Below, one piece after another: positions 1 to 8,025 of a stretch of DNA of 64,000 nucleotides. Numbering within the stretch: position 1 is the first letter of the stretch; the number at the start of each line of letters is the position of its first letter. The stretch is taken from NCBI GenBank assembly GCA_021413865.1, contig JAIOPN010000049.1, positions 103,038 through 167,037 on the forward strand, given 5' to 3'. Under the pieces are notes generated by a model, which had not been told where the DNA came from, made no database searches, and was given only the letters and a program-made list of their open reading frames with translations. Origin of the DNA: Planctomycetota bacterium (GTDB lineage: Bacteria; Planctomycetota; Phycisphaerae; Phycisphaerales; Phycisphaeraceae). The position numbers were made by a program, and so were the translations under genes.

Positions 1-1291
1 TCACCGTCGCGGCGGGCACGTCGGCGCGGATGCCGATCACGTTCTCGATGAGCATCGCGATCGGCCCGAGGCCGGACCAGCCGACGAAATCGGGCTTCAC
101 ACGGTGGTTGCGGTAAGCGGTCAGGCCCGGCTCGGGCTTCTCGGGGGAGTTGCATTCCCACAGGGTGTGCGGCGTGGCCTTGCGGAAGGTCGCCTCGAGG
201 CCGGTGAGGTAGCGCACGGCGATGTCATGCGCGAGGTCGCCTTGGCCGACGTGCATCAGGCCGCGCGTGACCATGTAGTTGGTCGGAGGCCAGACGCCGC
301 CGATCCAATAGGTGCCGCGCTTGTCGTAGTTGGGGTCGTCGGCGGAGAGGCTGGGGACGGGGATTGGGCGGCGGAACTCGCGCGGGTTGGTGAGGTGGCC
401 GACGAGTGACTCAACGTGCGCGGGCGTGCAGACGCCGGCGATCATGGGCCAGAACCCCGCCACGGTTTTGCTGGGCATGAAGTTCGTCGGGATCATCCGG
501 TCGTGATAGAAGTTGGTGGCGGGGGACCAGAGTTCGTCGTTGATCAACTTAGACAGCGCCTTGTGCCGCTTGGCCCAGTACGCCGCGCGGGCCTTGTTTT
601 TCATGACCTTGTGCATCAGCGCGAGCAGGCGGAACGAGAGCGCCATCTGGGATGAAAGGTCGATCCAGTCGAAGTGTTTGCCCGCCTCCTCGATCCGGGG
701 TGAGCGGGGCGCGTCGTCCATGCCCGAGGAGCCGCCGTCCTCGAAGAAGTAGAGGCGGTAGGTGTCGCGGGACTGGCCGACCCCTTCCATCGGGCCGTCG
801 GAGGCGCGGCGGCGGCGGTGCGGCGCGTTGAGGCGGTTGGCGTCGATCCACGCCATAAGTTTTTCGATGCGCCGCACGGCGTGCGGAAAGCGTGAGGCGT
901 CGCCGGTCGCCAGGTAGTGCTCCCACTCGACCCAGGCGAAGAGCGGCGGGTTGATGCGGTTGGGCCAGGGCTCCTCGCTCGTGGTCATGTCGTAGGTCAT
1001 GCCGATGTGGCCCTCGGCACTCTGGCGGTCGTAGAAATTGTCCAGGCTCTGCACGCCGGGGAACTGGTCCGGGGCGTAGCGGCAGTACATCGCCATGAAG
1101 CAGGTGTCCCAGACCCACTGGAAGTTGCGATTGGGGTCCCAAGCGGCGTCCATGTGCGGCCGGCCGTTGGTGACGCGGACGTTGCGCGCCGCGATCGACC
1201 ACGCCTTGTGATAGAGCGCGACCCAGCCGGGCTTTTCGTCGAGCACGGGGCGGGGGAGGCGTGTCAGGTCGATAGCGGGGCGCTGGGGCAT
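1..1291 (-). CDS. MGH1/trehalase-like (alpha/alpha)6 glycoside hydrolase, 3' end cut by window
   Basis: The frame is open from the ATG at 1291 to the window edge: 430 codons with no stop, so the C-terminus is missing. The translation has the helical-barrel hallmarks of the GH63/GH37-related MGH1-like family: the aromatic run QWVWDTCFMAMY (residues 59-70), GHIGMTYD (94-101), a long NPPLFAWVEWEHYLATGD helix pair (114-131) and a later FDWIDLSSQMAL. Members hydrolyse small alpha-glucosides such as trehalose, mannosylglycerate or glucosylglycerate; the substrate here cannot be read. There is no signal peptide, so it should act in the cytoplasm. It starts 6 bp after the dioxygenase gene upstream and is probably co-transcribed with it. 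The family is fairly sure, the substrate is not. Confidence 0.7.
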   Translation of the reverse strand, partial: MPQRPAIDLTRLPRPVLDEKPGWVALYHKAWSIAARNVRVTNGRPHMDAAWDPNRNFQWVWDTCFMAMYCRYAPDQFPGVQSLDNFYDRQSAEGHIGMTYDMTTSEEPWPNRINPPLFAWVEWEHYLATGDASRFPHAVRRIEKLMAWIDANRLNAPHRRRRASDGPMEGVGQSRDTYRLYFFEDGGSSGMDDAPRSPRIEEAGKHFDWIDLSSQMALSFRLLALMHKVMKNKARAAYWAKRHKALSKLINDELWSPATNFYHDRMIPTNFMPSKTVAGFWPMIAGVCTPAHVESLVGHLTNPREFRRPIPVPSLSADDPNYDKRGTYWIGGVWPPTNYMVTRGLMHVGQGDLAHDIAVRYLTGLEATFRKATPHTLWECNSPEKPEPGLTAYRNHRVKPDFVGWSGLGPIAMLIENVIGIRADVPAATV

Positions 1292-1297
1292 GCCTGT

Positions 1298-2068
1298 TCA
1301 ATCTTTGACGATGTGCCGGCTGATGTGTTTGCCGCGCTCGGACAGCTTGTTGTACAGGGCGCGGGGCAGGTGTTTGTCTTCGGCGGGGTGATACCACGGG
1401 GCGAAGTAACCGGCGCTGACCATGGGGCGGGTCTGCTTGGAGGTGTTGGCGGTGCCGCCGTGCCAGCAGCGGACGTCGCGGATGATGGCGGTGCCCGCGG
1501 GGGCGCAGACGATGTTTTCCCGCATCCACGTCGGCTCCTCGGCGAGCGAGGGGACCGCGAACCGGGACCGCTGCGTGCAGGGGATGAAGCGGATCGCGCC
1601 GTTCTCCTTCGTGAAGTCCACCGTGGTCCAGTTGATGACGATGAACGGCGCGGGCACGTCCTGGAAGTTCACCGCCTTCCACGGGTCATTGATGAAGTCG
1701 CCCATGTCGGCGTGCAGCGGCTGGATCTCCGCGCCGGGGAGGGAATAATCCCCGCCCGCGCCGGTGGCGAAGAACTCCGGCGAGCCCCAGATTTTTTCAA
1801 TGATCGGCAGCGTGGTGGGGAGGTCCAGCAGCATCGCCCACTCGGGGTTCTGCGTCTGGTACCCGAACGAGTAGCGGTGGTGCCCGCGGTTGCCCTTGCG
1901 CTCGGGGTCGGCGTCGGTCTGCTCGCGGATCACCCGCTCTGCACCGGCTGCGGCGAACTTGAGCTGCTCGGCTGTCAACGTGTTTTTTACACAGACAAAA
2001 CCGTCGCGATGGAAGACCGTCGCGGCCTTTTCGATGTCGGTCGGTTCGAGGATATCCACCTTCAACAT
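1298..2068 (-). CDS. phytanoyl-CoA dioxygenase (PhyH) family protein
   Basis: This 256-residue protein is an Fe(II)/2-oxoglutarate dioxygenase of the PhyH family. The facial triad is visible: His119-x-Asp121 (LHADMG) and His203 (CWHGG), with Arg214 placed to bind the 2-oxoglutarate carboxylate. The N-terminal part has the usual FHRDGFVCVKNTLTAEQ start. The family hydroxylates varied small molecules, and planctomycetes carry many paralogues, so no substrate can be named. A GGAGAG motif precedes the ATG at 2068. The gene runs 6 bp into the glycosidase downstream and lies 94 bp after uppS on the same strand. It is only distantly similar to the second PhyH gene at 5156. Confidence 0.82.
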   Translation of the reverse strand: MLKVDILEPTDIEKAATVFHRDGFVCVKNTLTAEQLKFAAAGAERVIREQTDADPERKGNRGHHRYSFGYQTQNPEWAMLLDLPTTLPIIEKIWGSPEFFATGAGGDYSLPGAEIQPLHADMGDFINDPWKAVNFQDVPAPFIVINWTTVDFTKENGAIRFIPCTQRSRFAVPSLAEEPTWMRENIVCAPAGTAIIRDVRCWHGGTANTSKQTRPMVSAGYFAPWYHPAEDKHLPRALYNKLSERGKHISRHIVKD

Positions 2069-2162
2069 GACGCGCTCTCCGGCTGGGGGTGAAGCGGAGA
2101 GTTTACCGGGGAACAGGGGATGTTTCGCGCGGAGGCTAAGCCGCGGGCGGCCGGAGGGGGCG

Positions 2163-2963
2163 TTACACCACGTCGCCGAACTTGCGGGTGCGCTTGGCGT
2201 AGGCGTGCAGGGCCTTGCGCAGCTCCTCGACGGTGAAGTCGGGCCAGCAGACGTCGGCGACGTAAAGCTCGGCGTAGCTGATCTGCCAGAGCAGGTAGTT
2301 CGAGACGCGCATCTCGCCGGCGGTGCGGACCAGCAGGTCCGGGTCGGGCCACCGCGCCGTGTAGAGGTGCTTGGCGACCGTCTCTTCCGTGATGGCGTCG
2401 GGGTCGAGCCGGCCGGACTTCACCTCGGCGGCGATGCCACGGACGGCGTCGGTGATCTCGGTGCGCGAGCCGTAGTTGATCGCCAGCACCAGCGTCATGC
2501 CTGTGTTGCCGGAGGTGATCTCAATGGTTTTGTCCAGCTCGCGGAGAACAGAATCGGACAACCCCTGCCGCCGGCCGATCTGGGCGAAGCGCACGTTGTT
2601 CTCCATCATCGTGCGGCGCTCCTCCTGCAGGTAATCGACGTAGAGCTGCATGAGGAAGTCCACCTCGTCGGCGGGGCGTTTCCAGTTCTCGATGGAGAAG
2701 CTGTAGAGGGTGAGGACGTCGAGCTCGAGGCGGGCGCACTCGGTGACGATGGCGCGGACGGACTTGGCGCCTTCCTGGTGGCCGAACATGCGGGGCTTGC
2801 CGCGCTGCTGCGCCCAGCGGCCGTTGCCGTCCATGATGACGGCGATGTGGCGGGGCAGCGACGCCTTGTCCAGGCCCAGCGCGGCGAAGGCCTCGGCGGT
2901 CTGCCGGGCGCGGGTCGCCTGCGCGGCGGCGTCGGGGGTTTGGGTCCGTGAGGTCGATGACAT
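2163..2963 (-). CDS. uppS: isoprenyl transferase (undecaprenyl diphosphate synthase)
   Basis: The product is a 266-residue cis-prenyltransferase that condenses farnesyl diphosphate with isopentenyl diphosphates to give the C55 carrier used for peptidoglycan and O-antigen synthesis. The signature HIAVIMDGNGRWA (residues 39-51) holds the catalytic Asp45. FGHQEGAKSVR, LYSFSIENWKRP and the C-terminal RTAGEMRVSNYLLWQ block are also present. The N-terminal 35 residues are a poorly conserved extension. It lies 27 bp after purA on the same strand, which suggests one transcript. The carrier it makes would be used by the MraY/WecA-like enzyme at 44579. Confidence 0.95.
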   Translation of the reverse strand: MSSTSRTQTPDAAAQATRARQTAEAFAALGLDKASLPRHIAVIMDGNGRWAQQRGKPRMFGHQEGAKSVRAIVTECARLELDVLTLYSFSIENWKRPADEVDFLMQLYVDYLQEERRTMMENNVRFAQIGRRQGLSDSVLRELDKTIEITSGNTGMTLVLAINYGSRTEITDAVRGIAAEVKSGRLDPDAITEETVAKHLYTARWPDPDLLVRTAGEMRVSNYLLWQISYAELYVADVCWPDFTVEELRKALHAYAKRTRKFGDVV

Positions 2964-2990
2964 CGGGCGTGGCTCGTGCGGATCGGCGGC

Positions 2991-4385
2991 TTAGCGGATC
3001 AGCGTCTGATCGCGGCGGGGGCCGACGCTGATGATAGTCACGGGAACCCCGACGTGTTTCTCGATGAGCTTCACATAATCGTGCGCCTGCGCGGGCAGGT
3101 CGGCGAAGCGGCGGCACTCGCTGACGGGCGTGACGAAGCCGGGCAGGTCCACATAGACCGGTTCGACCCTGACGAGGACCTCGGCGTCGGCGGGGAAGGC
3201 GGTGAGGAGCTTGCCGTTGTGGCGGTAGGCGGTGCAGACGCGGAGCTTCTCGTGGCCCGAGAGCACGTCCAGCAGCATCAGGCCGATGCCCGTCGCGCCG
3301 CTGAGCATGGCGGAGTACTTGACGGCGACTAGGTCGAGCCAGCCGCAGCGGCGGGGGCGTCCGGTGGTGGTGCCGTACTCACGGCCGACCTCGCGGATGC
3401 GGTCGCCCGTGGCGTCCTTCAATTCGGTGGGCATGGGCCCGCCGCCGACGCGCGTCGAGTAGGCCTTCATAATGCCGACGATGTTGGTCACCTTGTGCCC
3501 GGGCACACCCGTGCCGGTGTGCACGCCCAGCGAGGAGCAGTTGGAGGAGGTGACGAAGGGGTACGTGCCGTGGTCTATGTCGAGCAGCGTCGCGTTGGCG
3601 CCCTCGAAGAGGAGGGACCGGCCGCCGGACATGGAGTCGTGCAGGAGCTGCGTGGTGTCACAGATGTGCTCGCGCAGGGCGGCGCCGTATCCGGCGTAGG
3701 TCTTGGCGAGTTCGTCCGCGTCGAGTGGCTGGAACGGCTGGCCGCATTCAGCCGCCAGCGCGGCGAGCACGGCGTTTTTCACGCGCACGATGTGCGGCAG
3801 CTTCGCCGCCAAGTGGTCGGGGCGGAGCAGCTCGCCCATGCGGACGGCGGTGGTGCGCATGGCCTTGTCGGCGTAACAGGGGCCGATGCCACGGCCGGTC
3901 GTGCCGATCTTCTGCCCGTCGCCATGCGACTTGCTGATGGCGGCTTCGAGGAGTGCGTCTTCGAGCTTGTGATAGGGGAAGACCGCGTGGGCGCGGTCGC
4001 TGATGCGGAGGTTGGCGCCGATGGCGACACCGCGCTTGCGCAGGCCGTCGATCTCGCCCAGCAGCGTGCCCGGGTCGATGACCACGCCATTGCCCAGCAC
4101 GTTGAGTTTGTCGGGGTTGAGGATGCCCGAGGGGATGAGGTGGAGGGCGTAGCGTTCGCTGCCGACCTGGACGCTGTGGCCGGCGTTGGCGCCGCCGTTA
4201 TAGCGGACGATCAGGTCGTAGCGGCGGGAGAGCAGGTCAACGATCTTGCCCTTGCCCTCGTCGCCCCATTGCAGGCCGACCACGGCACAGTGCCCCTTGC
4301 CCAGGGGCAGGTCGCGCACCAGCGCGGCGACGGAGGCTTCATCGTTCGGGGCGGGCACGGTCGTGGCGGAACCTGTCGGCGTCAT
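2991..4385 (-). CDS. purA: adenylosuccinate synthetase
   Basis: PurA joins IMP and aspartate using GTP, the first step from IMP to AMP. The P-loop GLQWGDEGKGK (residues 37-47) holds the catalytic Asp42, followed by NGGANAGH, GTTGRGIGP, FEGANATLLDIDHGTYPFVTSS and TTTGRPRRCGWLD. I chose the ATG at 4385 (464 residues) because GGGAG lies 5 nt before it; an in-frame ATG at 4397 has no ribosome site. The protein is about 30 residues longer than typical bacterial PurA, all of it in a non-conserved N-terminal leader. It heads a minus-strand unit that continues into uppS and is divergent from the Rrf2 gene. Confidence 0.96.
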   Translation of the reverse strand: MTPTGSATTVPAPNDEASVAALVRDLPLGKGHCAVVGLQWGDEGKGKIVDLLSRRYDLIVRYNGGANAGHSVQVGSERYALHLIPSGILNPDKLNVLGNGVVIDPGTLLGEIDGLRKRGVAIGANLRISDRAHAVFPYHKLEDALLEAAISKSHGDGQKIGTTGRGIGPCYADKAMRTTAVRMGELLRPDHLAAKLPHIVRVKNAVLAALAAECGQPFQPLDADELAKTYAGYGAALREHICDTTQLLHDSMSGGRSLLFEGANATLLDIDHGTYPFVTSSNCSSLGVHTGTGVPGHKVTNIVGIMKAYSTRVGGGPMPTELKDATGDRIREVGREYGTTTGRPRRCGWLDLVAVKYSAMLSGATGIGLMLLDVLSGHEKLRVCTAYRHNGKLLTAFPADAEVLVRVEPVYVDLPGFVTPVSECRRFADLPAQAHDYVKLIEKHVGVPVTIISVGPRRDQTLIR

Positions 4386-4621
4386 CACTGCTCCCATGGC
4401 TGAGGTCGGGGCGAACCGAACAATTGTAACAAGTCGGGTATGTGGTACACGGCGTGTGGTGCGTGAAAAAGCGGGTGGTTTCCCGGCACGCCACGCACCA
4501 GGCGCAGCATAATTTGCTTCTTACGACACCGATTTCCGTTTTTGGGCATTCCCGTCTTACAATGGGTCCGCGTCGGTTTTCCCTTTGCCCAATTCCGGGT
4601 CTTTCCACGGGGTGTTGATCG
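4386..4621. promoter_or_regulatory. divergent purA / rrf2 intergenic region
   Basis: This 236-bp gap separates two divergent genes and is clearly more AT-rich than its flanks. On the plus strand TACAAT (4558-4563) is a good -10 element about 58 bp before the Rrf2 start, but no convincing -35 stands at the right distance. On the minus strand another TACAAT lies within the palindromic AACAATTGT stretch near 4420. A short inverted repeat, ACAC-ggc-GTGT at 4447-4457, could be an operator, possibly for the Rrf2 protein itself. No RNA gene or further ORF is evident. Confidence 0.35.
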
Positions 4622-5110
4622 ATGATCTATTCCAGGGCCTGTTCGTACGCCATCCGCGCCATGTCCCGGCTGGCGATGCTGCGGCCCGAGGGTTACGTCC
4701 TCCTGGAAGAGCTCTGCGAGGGCACCGACCTGCCCAAGCATTTTGTGGCCAAGATTTTCCAGGAGCTGGTCCGACGGGGCCTGCTCTCCAGCGCCAAGGG
4801 GCGGGGCGGCGGCTTCGCCCTGTCACGCGCGCCGGCGAAGATCACGCTCTATGACATCGTGGCCGCGGTCGATGGCGTTGAAGAGCTGGACCACTGCGTT
4901 GTCGGCATGGCGAGGTGCGACGACGAGCAGCCCTGCCCGCAGCACGATCAGTGGAAGGCCGTCCGCAACCAGCTCCGCAGGTTCCTCGCGGAGACCACGC
5001 TCGAACGCATGAGCACCACCCTCCACAAAAAACTGGAGTTGATGGGCGGCCCCGTCCCCGTTCTCAAGCACAAGTCCAAGCCCATGCCCCTGGCCGGCGA
5101 CGAGGCATGA
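4622..5110 (+). CDS. Rrf2-family transcriptional regulator
   Basis: This 162-residue winged-helix protein has the Rrf2 start (MIYSRACSYAIRAMSRLA), the recognition helix region LPKHFVAKIFQELVRRGLL and the wing GRGGGFALSRAPAKITLYDIV. Three cysteines, Cys92, Cys99 and Cys105, sit where IscR, NsrR and RsrR hold a [2Fe-2S] or [4Fe-4S] cluster, so it may sense iron-sulfur status, NO or redox. The C-terminal 30 residues (two Lys/Pro-rich stretches) extend past the domain. It is followed by the second PhyH gene after 45 bp; an iron-dependent oxygenase under an Fe-S regulator would make sense, but this is inferred from position only. Confidence 0.88.
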   Translation: MIYSRACSYAIRAMSRLAMLRPEGYVLLEELCEGTDLPKHFVAKIFQELVRRGLLSSAKGRGGGFALSRAPAKITLYDIVAAVDGVEELDHCVVGMARCDDEQPCPQHDQWKAVRNQLRRFLAETTLERMSTTLHKKLELMGGPVPVLKHKSKPMPLAGDEA

Positions 5111-5155
5111 CACGGGCCGCGTGACCGTAAAATACAAGACGGATTGGATCAACCC

Positions 5156-5953
5156 ATGCGCCTCACCAAGAAGCAACTGCGGCACTACAACGAGAAGGGC
5201 TGGCTCGTCGTCAACGGCGTCTTCACGGCGGAGCAGGTGGAGCGAGTCGCTTCCGTCGCGCTCGAACAGGCCAACAAGACCATCGCACCCGACGCCGGAA
5301 CCTACGCACTCGACCGCGCCCCCGACGGCACGCTCATCGGCCCGCGCAAGCTCAACAGACCCTTCGAGAGCAACCCACAGGTCTATGGCGGGCTTATCTT
5401 CGACAGCCCCATGCCCGACCTCATCGAGCAGCTCACCGGCGCGCCGCCGCTGCTCTTCACCGACCAGATCTTCTTCAAGCCCCCGCACCACGGCTCGCCC
5501 AAGGCCTACCACCAGGACAACGGCTACTTCCTCATGCACCCCGACGGCCACGTCATCACCGCATGGATCGCCATGGACGACGTGGACGAGGAGAATGGAT
5601 GTCTCCGCTATATCGACGGCTCCCAACTGGGCGAGATACTTCCCTGCGCGGCCATCCCCGGCCGTGAGCACGACCTCACGCCCGACCCGGCGCTCATCGA
5701 CCTGTCGAAGGAGTCGCTGGCCATCGTGAAGAAGGGGGGAGTCGTGTTCCACCACTCCAAGGCGCTGCACTGCTCGGGCGAAAACCGCTCGCCGCGCTGG
5801 CGGCGCGGCTACGCCACGCACTGGGTCGCCGCGGACGTGACCTGCGAGACCGACCTGCTCAAGACCGGCTACTACAAACGCCCGGAACTCTTCGCCGATC
5901 TCTCCGGCCGCGCGGCCCTCGTCCGCGAGTTGCCCGAGTCGGTCACCAAGTAA
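5156..5953 (+). CDS. phytanoyl-CoA dioxygenase (PhyH) family protein
   Basis: This is a second Fe(II)/2-oxoglutarate dioxygenase, 265 residues from the ATG at 5156; a TTG at 5144 is also in frame but less likely. Ligands are His119-x-Asp121 (AYHQDNGYF) and His205 (KALHCSGEN), with Arg214/Arg217 for the co-substrate. The core WIAMDDVDEENGCLRYIDGS is typical of the family, and related sequences include plant-type phytanoyl hydroxylases and ectoine hydroxylase. The substrate is unknown. It is sandwiched between an Rrf2 regulator and an aldo/keto reductase, and a stem-loop repeat lies 12 bp after the stop. Confidence 0.83.
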   Translation: MRLTKKQLRHYNEKGWLVVNGVFTAEQVERVASVALEQANKTIAPDAGTYALDRAPDGTLIGPRKLNRPFESNPQVYGGLIFDSPMPDLIEQLTGAPPLLFTDQIFFKPPHHGSPKAYHQDNGYFLMHPDGHVITAWIAMDDVDEENGCLRYIDGSQLGEILPCAAIPGREHDLTPDPALIDLSKESLAIVKKGGVVFHHSKALHCSGENRSPRWRRGYATHWVAADVTCETDLLKTGYYKRPELFADLSGRAALVRELPESVTK

Positions 5954-5964
5954 TTCTTCTCCTC

Positions 5965-5985
5965 AGCCGCTCGCGGCTTAGCGTC
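5965..5985. repeat. short intergenic palindromic repeat, copy 1
   Basis: AGCCGC-TC-GCGGCT is a perfect 6-bp stem followed by TAGCGTC. A close copy, GCCGCTCACGGCTTAGCGTC, lies at 52475-52494. Both sit just downstream of a stop codon. The shared core is GCCGCTC-N-CGGCTTAGCGTC. Confidence 0.55.
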
Positions 5986-6008
5986 TTGCCCCCGAGACCC
6001 TCCCCATC

Positions 6009-6989
6009 ATGAAAAAACGCACCCTCGGCCGCACAGGCCTCTCCGTCACCGAACTTTCCCTGGGCGGCCTTTTCGTCTCGCGCTACGGCGGCGAGTACGA
6101 GCAGGGCAAGGCGGCGATCCTCCGCGCCCTGTCGCACGGCATAAACTACGTCGATACCGCGCCCGGTTACGGCGACAGCGAGGAGGTCATCGGCAGGGCG
6201 CTCGAGGGCGTTACCACGCCGCTCATTTTCTCCACCAAGCTCGGCGGCAGGCCCACGCCTTTCGAGCCGCGCAACAAGGCGCACCTCGTCGCGTCGATTG
6301 AGACCAGCCTCAAGCTCCTCAAACGCGACGCGGTGGACATGCTCATGATCCACGAGCCCGACCGGCCCGGGCAGTACGACTGGTGGACGGACTGGGACAA
6401 CGCCGACGGCCCGGTGATGGAGGTGCTGGGCGACCTGAAAAAACAGGGCCTCGTCAGGTTCCTGGGCCTGGGCGGCACGACGGTTTATGAATTGGCGAAG
6501 TTCTGCCGCACGGGGAAATTCGACGTCGTCCTCACCGCGTTCAACTACAGCCTGCTCTACCGCGAGGCGGCCGTTGACGTGATCCCCGCCGCGAAGGAGC
6601 AGAACATGGGCATCGTGATCGGCTCGCCGCTGCAGCAGGGCACGCTCGCCAAGCGGCACGACCTCGACAAGGCCAAATGGCTCAGCAAGCCGCGGCGGGC
6701 GCAGTTCGACGCGCTCTACAAACTGCTCGACGAGGTGGAGATCCCGTTGCCGGAGTTGGGCCTGCGATTTGTCCTGTCGAATCCGGACATCTCGACAGTT
6801 TTGATGGGCCCGCGCTCCGCCGCCGAGGTGGACGCCAACGTCGCCGCGGCGCAGAAGGGCCCGCTGCCGGCGGACCTGCTCGCGAAAATCGATCGGATCG
6901 CCGCGATGGTCCCGTTCCGCCCGTGCGAGGAGCCGTTCAGCCTGCCGTGGTGGGGCAACTACCGCGGCCCGGCGATCGCGGGCCATTGA
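6009..6989 (+). CDS. aldo/keto reductase
   Basis: This 326-residue NAD(P)-dependent oxidoreductase has the complete AKR catalytic tetrad: Asp49 and Tyr54 (NYVDTAPGYGDSE), Lys77 (FSTKLGG) and His115 (MLMIHEPD). The start MKKRTLGRTGLSVTELSLGG is typical. It most resembles the sugar/aldose dehydrogenase branch (L-galactose, D-threo-aldose or L-fucose dehydrogenase-like). In a genome with a semialdehyde dehydrogenase and an SMP-30-type lactonase it could start a non-phosphorylating sugar oxidation route; that role is a guess. An ankyrin-repeat gene starts only a few bases downstream, so the two are probably translated from one mRNA. Confidence 0.85.
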   Translation: MKKRTLGRTGLSVTELSLGGLFVSRYGGEYEQGKAAILRALSHGINYVDTAPGYGDSEEVIGRALEGVTTPLIFSTKLGGRPTPFEPRNKAHLVASIETSLKLLKRDAVDMLMIHEPDRPGQYDWWTDWDNADGPVMEVLGDLKKQGLVRFLGLGGTTVYELAKFCRTGKFDVVLTAFNYSLLYREAAVDVIPAAKEQNMGIVIGSPLQQGTLAKRHDLDKAKWLSKPRRAQFDALYKLLDEVEIPLPELGLRFVLSNPDISTVLMGPRSAAEVDANVAAAQKGPLPADLLAKIDRIAAMVPFRPCEEPFSLPWWGNYRGPAIAGH

Positions 6990-6996
6990 GGCCGTG

Positions 6997-8022
6997 ATGG
7001 TGAGTGAAAGCGCAAAACTTCTGAGGGAGGCGATCGACGCCGACGACGTGGAGGGCGTGAAGCGACTGATCTCCGCGCAGCCCGGGCTCGTGCGCGAGCA
7101 CGTCCTCTGGCAGGAACCGCACTACAAGAAGCAGCGCCCGCTCACCTACGCCGCGCAAGCCGGGCGGGCGAAAATCGTGGCGCTGTTGTTGGAGGCCGGC
7201 GCCGACCCGCGCGAGGACGGCAACCTGCCGATGGCCCGCGCCTCGCTCAACGCCCGCAACATCCCCGTCCTCGAACTCCTCGTCGCCCACGGTGCGGATG
7301 TGAACGCGCAGGCGTACAACTGGGGCCCGATCATCACCCACCCGTGCGAGTCGCTCAACGTGGCGGGCATCCGCTGGCTGCTCGAGCACGGGGCCGATCC
7401 CAATCTCCGTTTCCCGGGTCAGTCGTTCGACGGCTCGCCGCTCGACCTGGTCCTGGGCACCTACGGCCGGTCGCCGGATTTCCACTCCTGCGTCAACCTG
7501 CTCGTCGAGGCGGGCGGGAAGAGCAAATACCCCGACGGCCCGGCGATGGACATCCATCGCGGCCGGCTGGACCTTTTAGAACGGCGACTCGACGCCGCCC
7601 CGTCGCTCGTGCACCGCCGGTTCCCCGAACTCGACTACGGCACGACGGCCCATCGCGGGCTCACGCTGAGCGGCGCGACGCTGCTGCACGTCGCGGCGGA
7701 ATACGGCGACGTTGAGGCGGCCAGGCTGCTGCTGGACCGCGGGGCCAACGTGAACGCGCGGGCGGGAGATGGAAACCCGACCGGCCAGACGCCGATCTTC
7801 CACGCCGTGACGCAATACTTTAACTGGGGCCTGCCCGTCGCCGAATATCTCATCGGGCGCGGCGCGGACCTGACCATTCGCGCAACGCTGGCGGGCGATT
7901 ACGAAAAGCCGGGCGAGGTGATCGAGTGCACGCCGCTGGGCTACGCGCTGCGTTACCCGCCCAGTGGGGCGTTCGAGAACAAGGCGATCGACCTGCTGCG
8001 CTCGCGCGGCGCGCCGGAGTAG
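6997..8022 (+). CDS. ankyrin-repeat protein
   Basis: The product has 341 residues and is built almost entirely of ankyrin repeats, five or six units, for example TYAAQAGRAKIVALLLEAGA, then LELLVAHGADVNAQ, IRWLLEHGADPNL, LHVAAEYGDVEAARLLLD and VAEYLIGRGADLTIR. There is no signal peptide or other domain, so it is likely a cytoplasmic protein-protein adaptor. The ATG at 6997 lies 7 bp after the reductase stop; a GTG at 6994 is an alternative. The tight coupling to the reductase suggests shared expression. The reductase may be its partner, but nothing in the sequence proves it. Confidence 0.8.
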   Translation: MVSESAKLLREAIDADDVEGVKRLISAQPGLVREHVLWQEPHYKKQRPLTYAAQAGRAKIVALLLEAGADPREDGNLPMARASLNARNIPVLELLVAHGADVNAQAYNWGPIITHPCESLNVAGIRWLLEHGADPNLRFPGQSFDGSPLDLVLGTYGRSPDFHSCVNLLVEAGGKSKYPDGPAMDIHRGRLDLLERRLDAAPSLVHRRFPELDYGTTAHRGLTLSGATLLHVAAEYGDVEAARLLLDRGANVNARAGDGNPTGQTPIFHAVTQYFNWGLPVAEYLIGRGADLTIRATLAGDYEKPGEVIECTPLGYALRYPPSGAFENKAIDLLRSRGAPE

Positions 8023-8025
8023 CAC

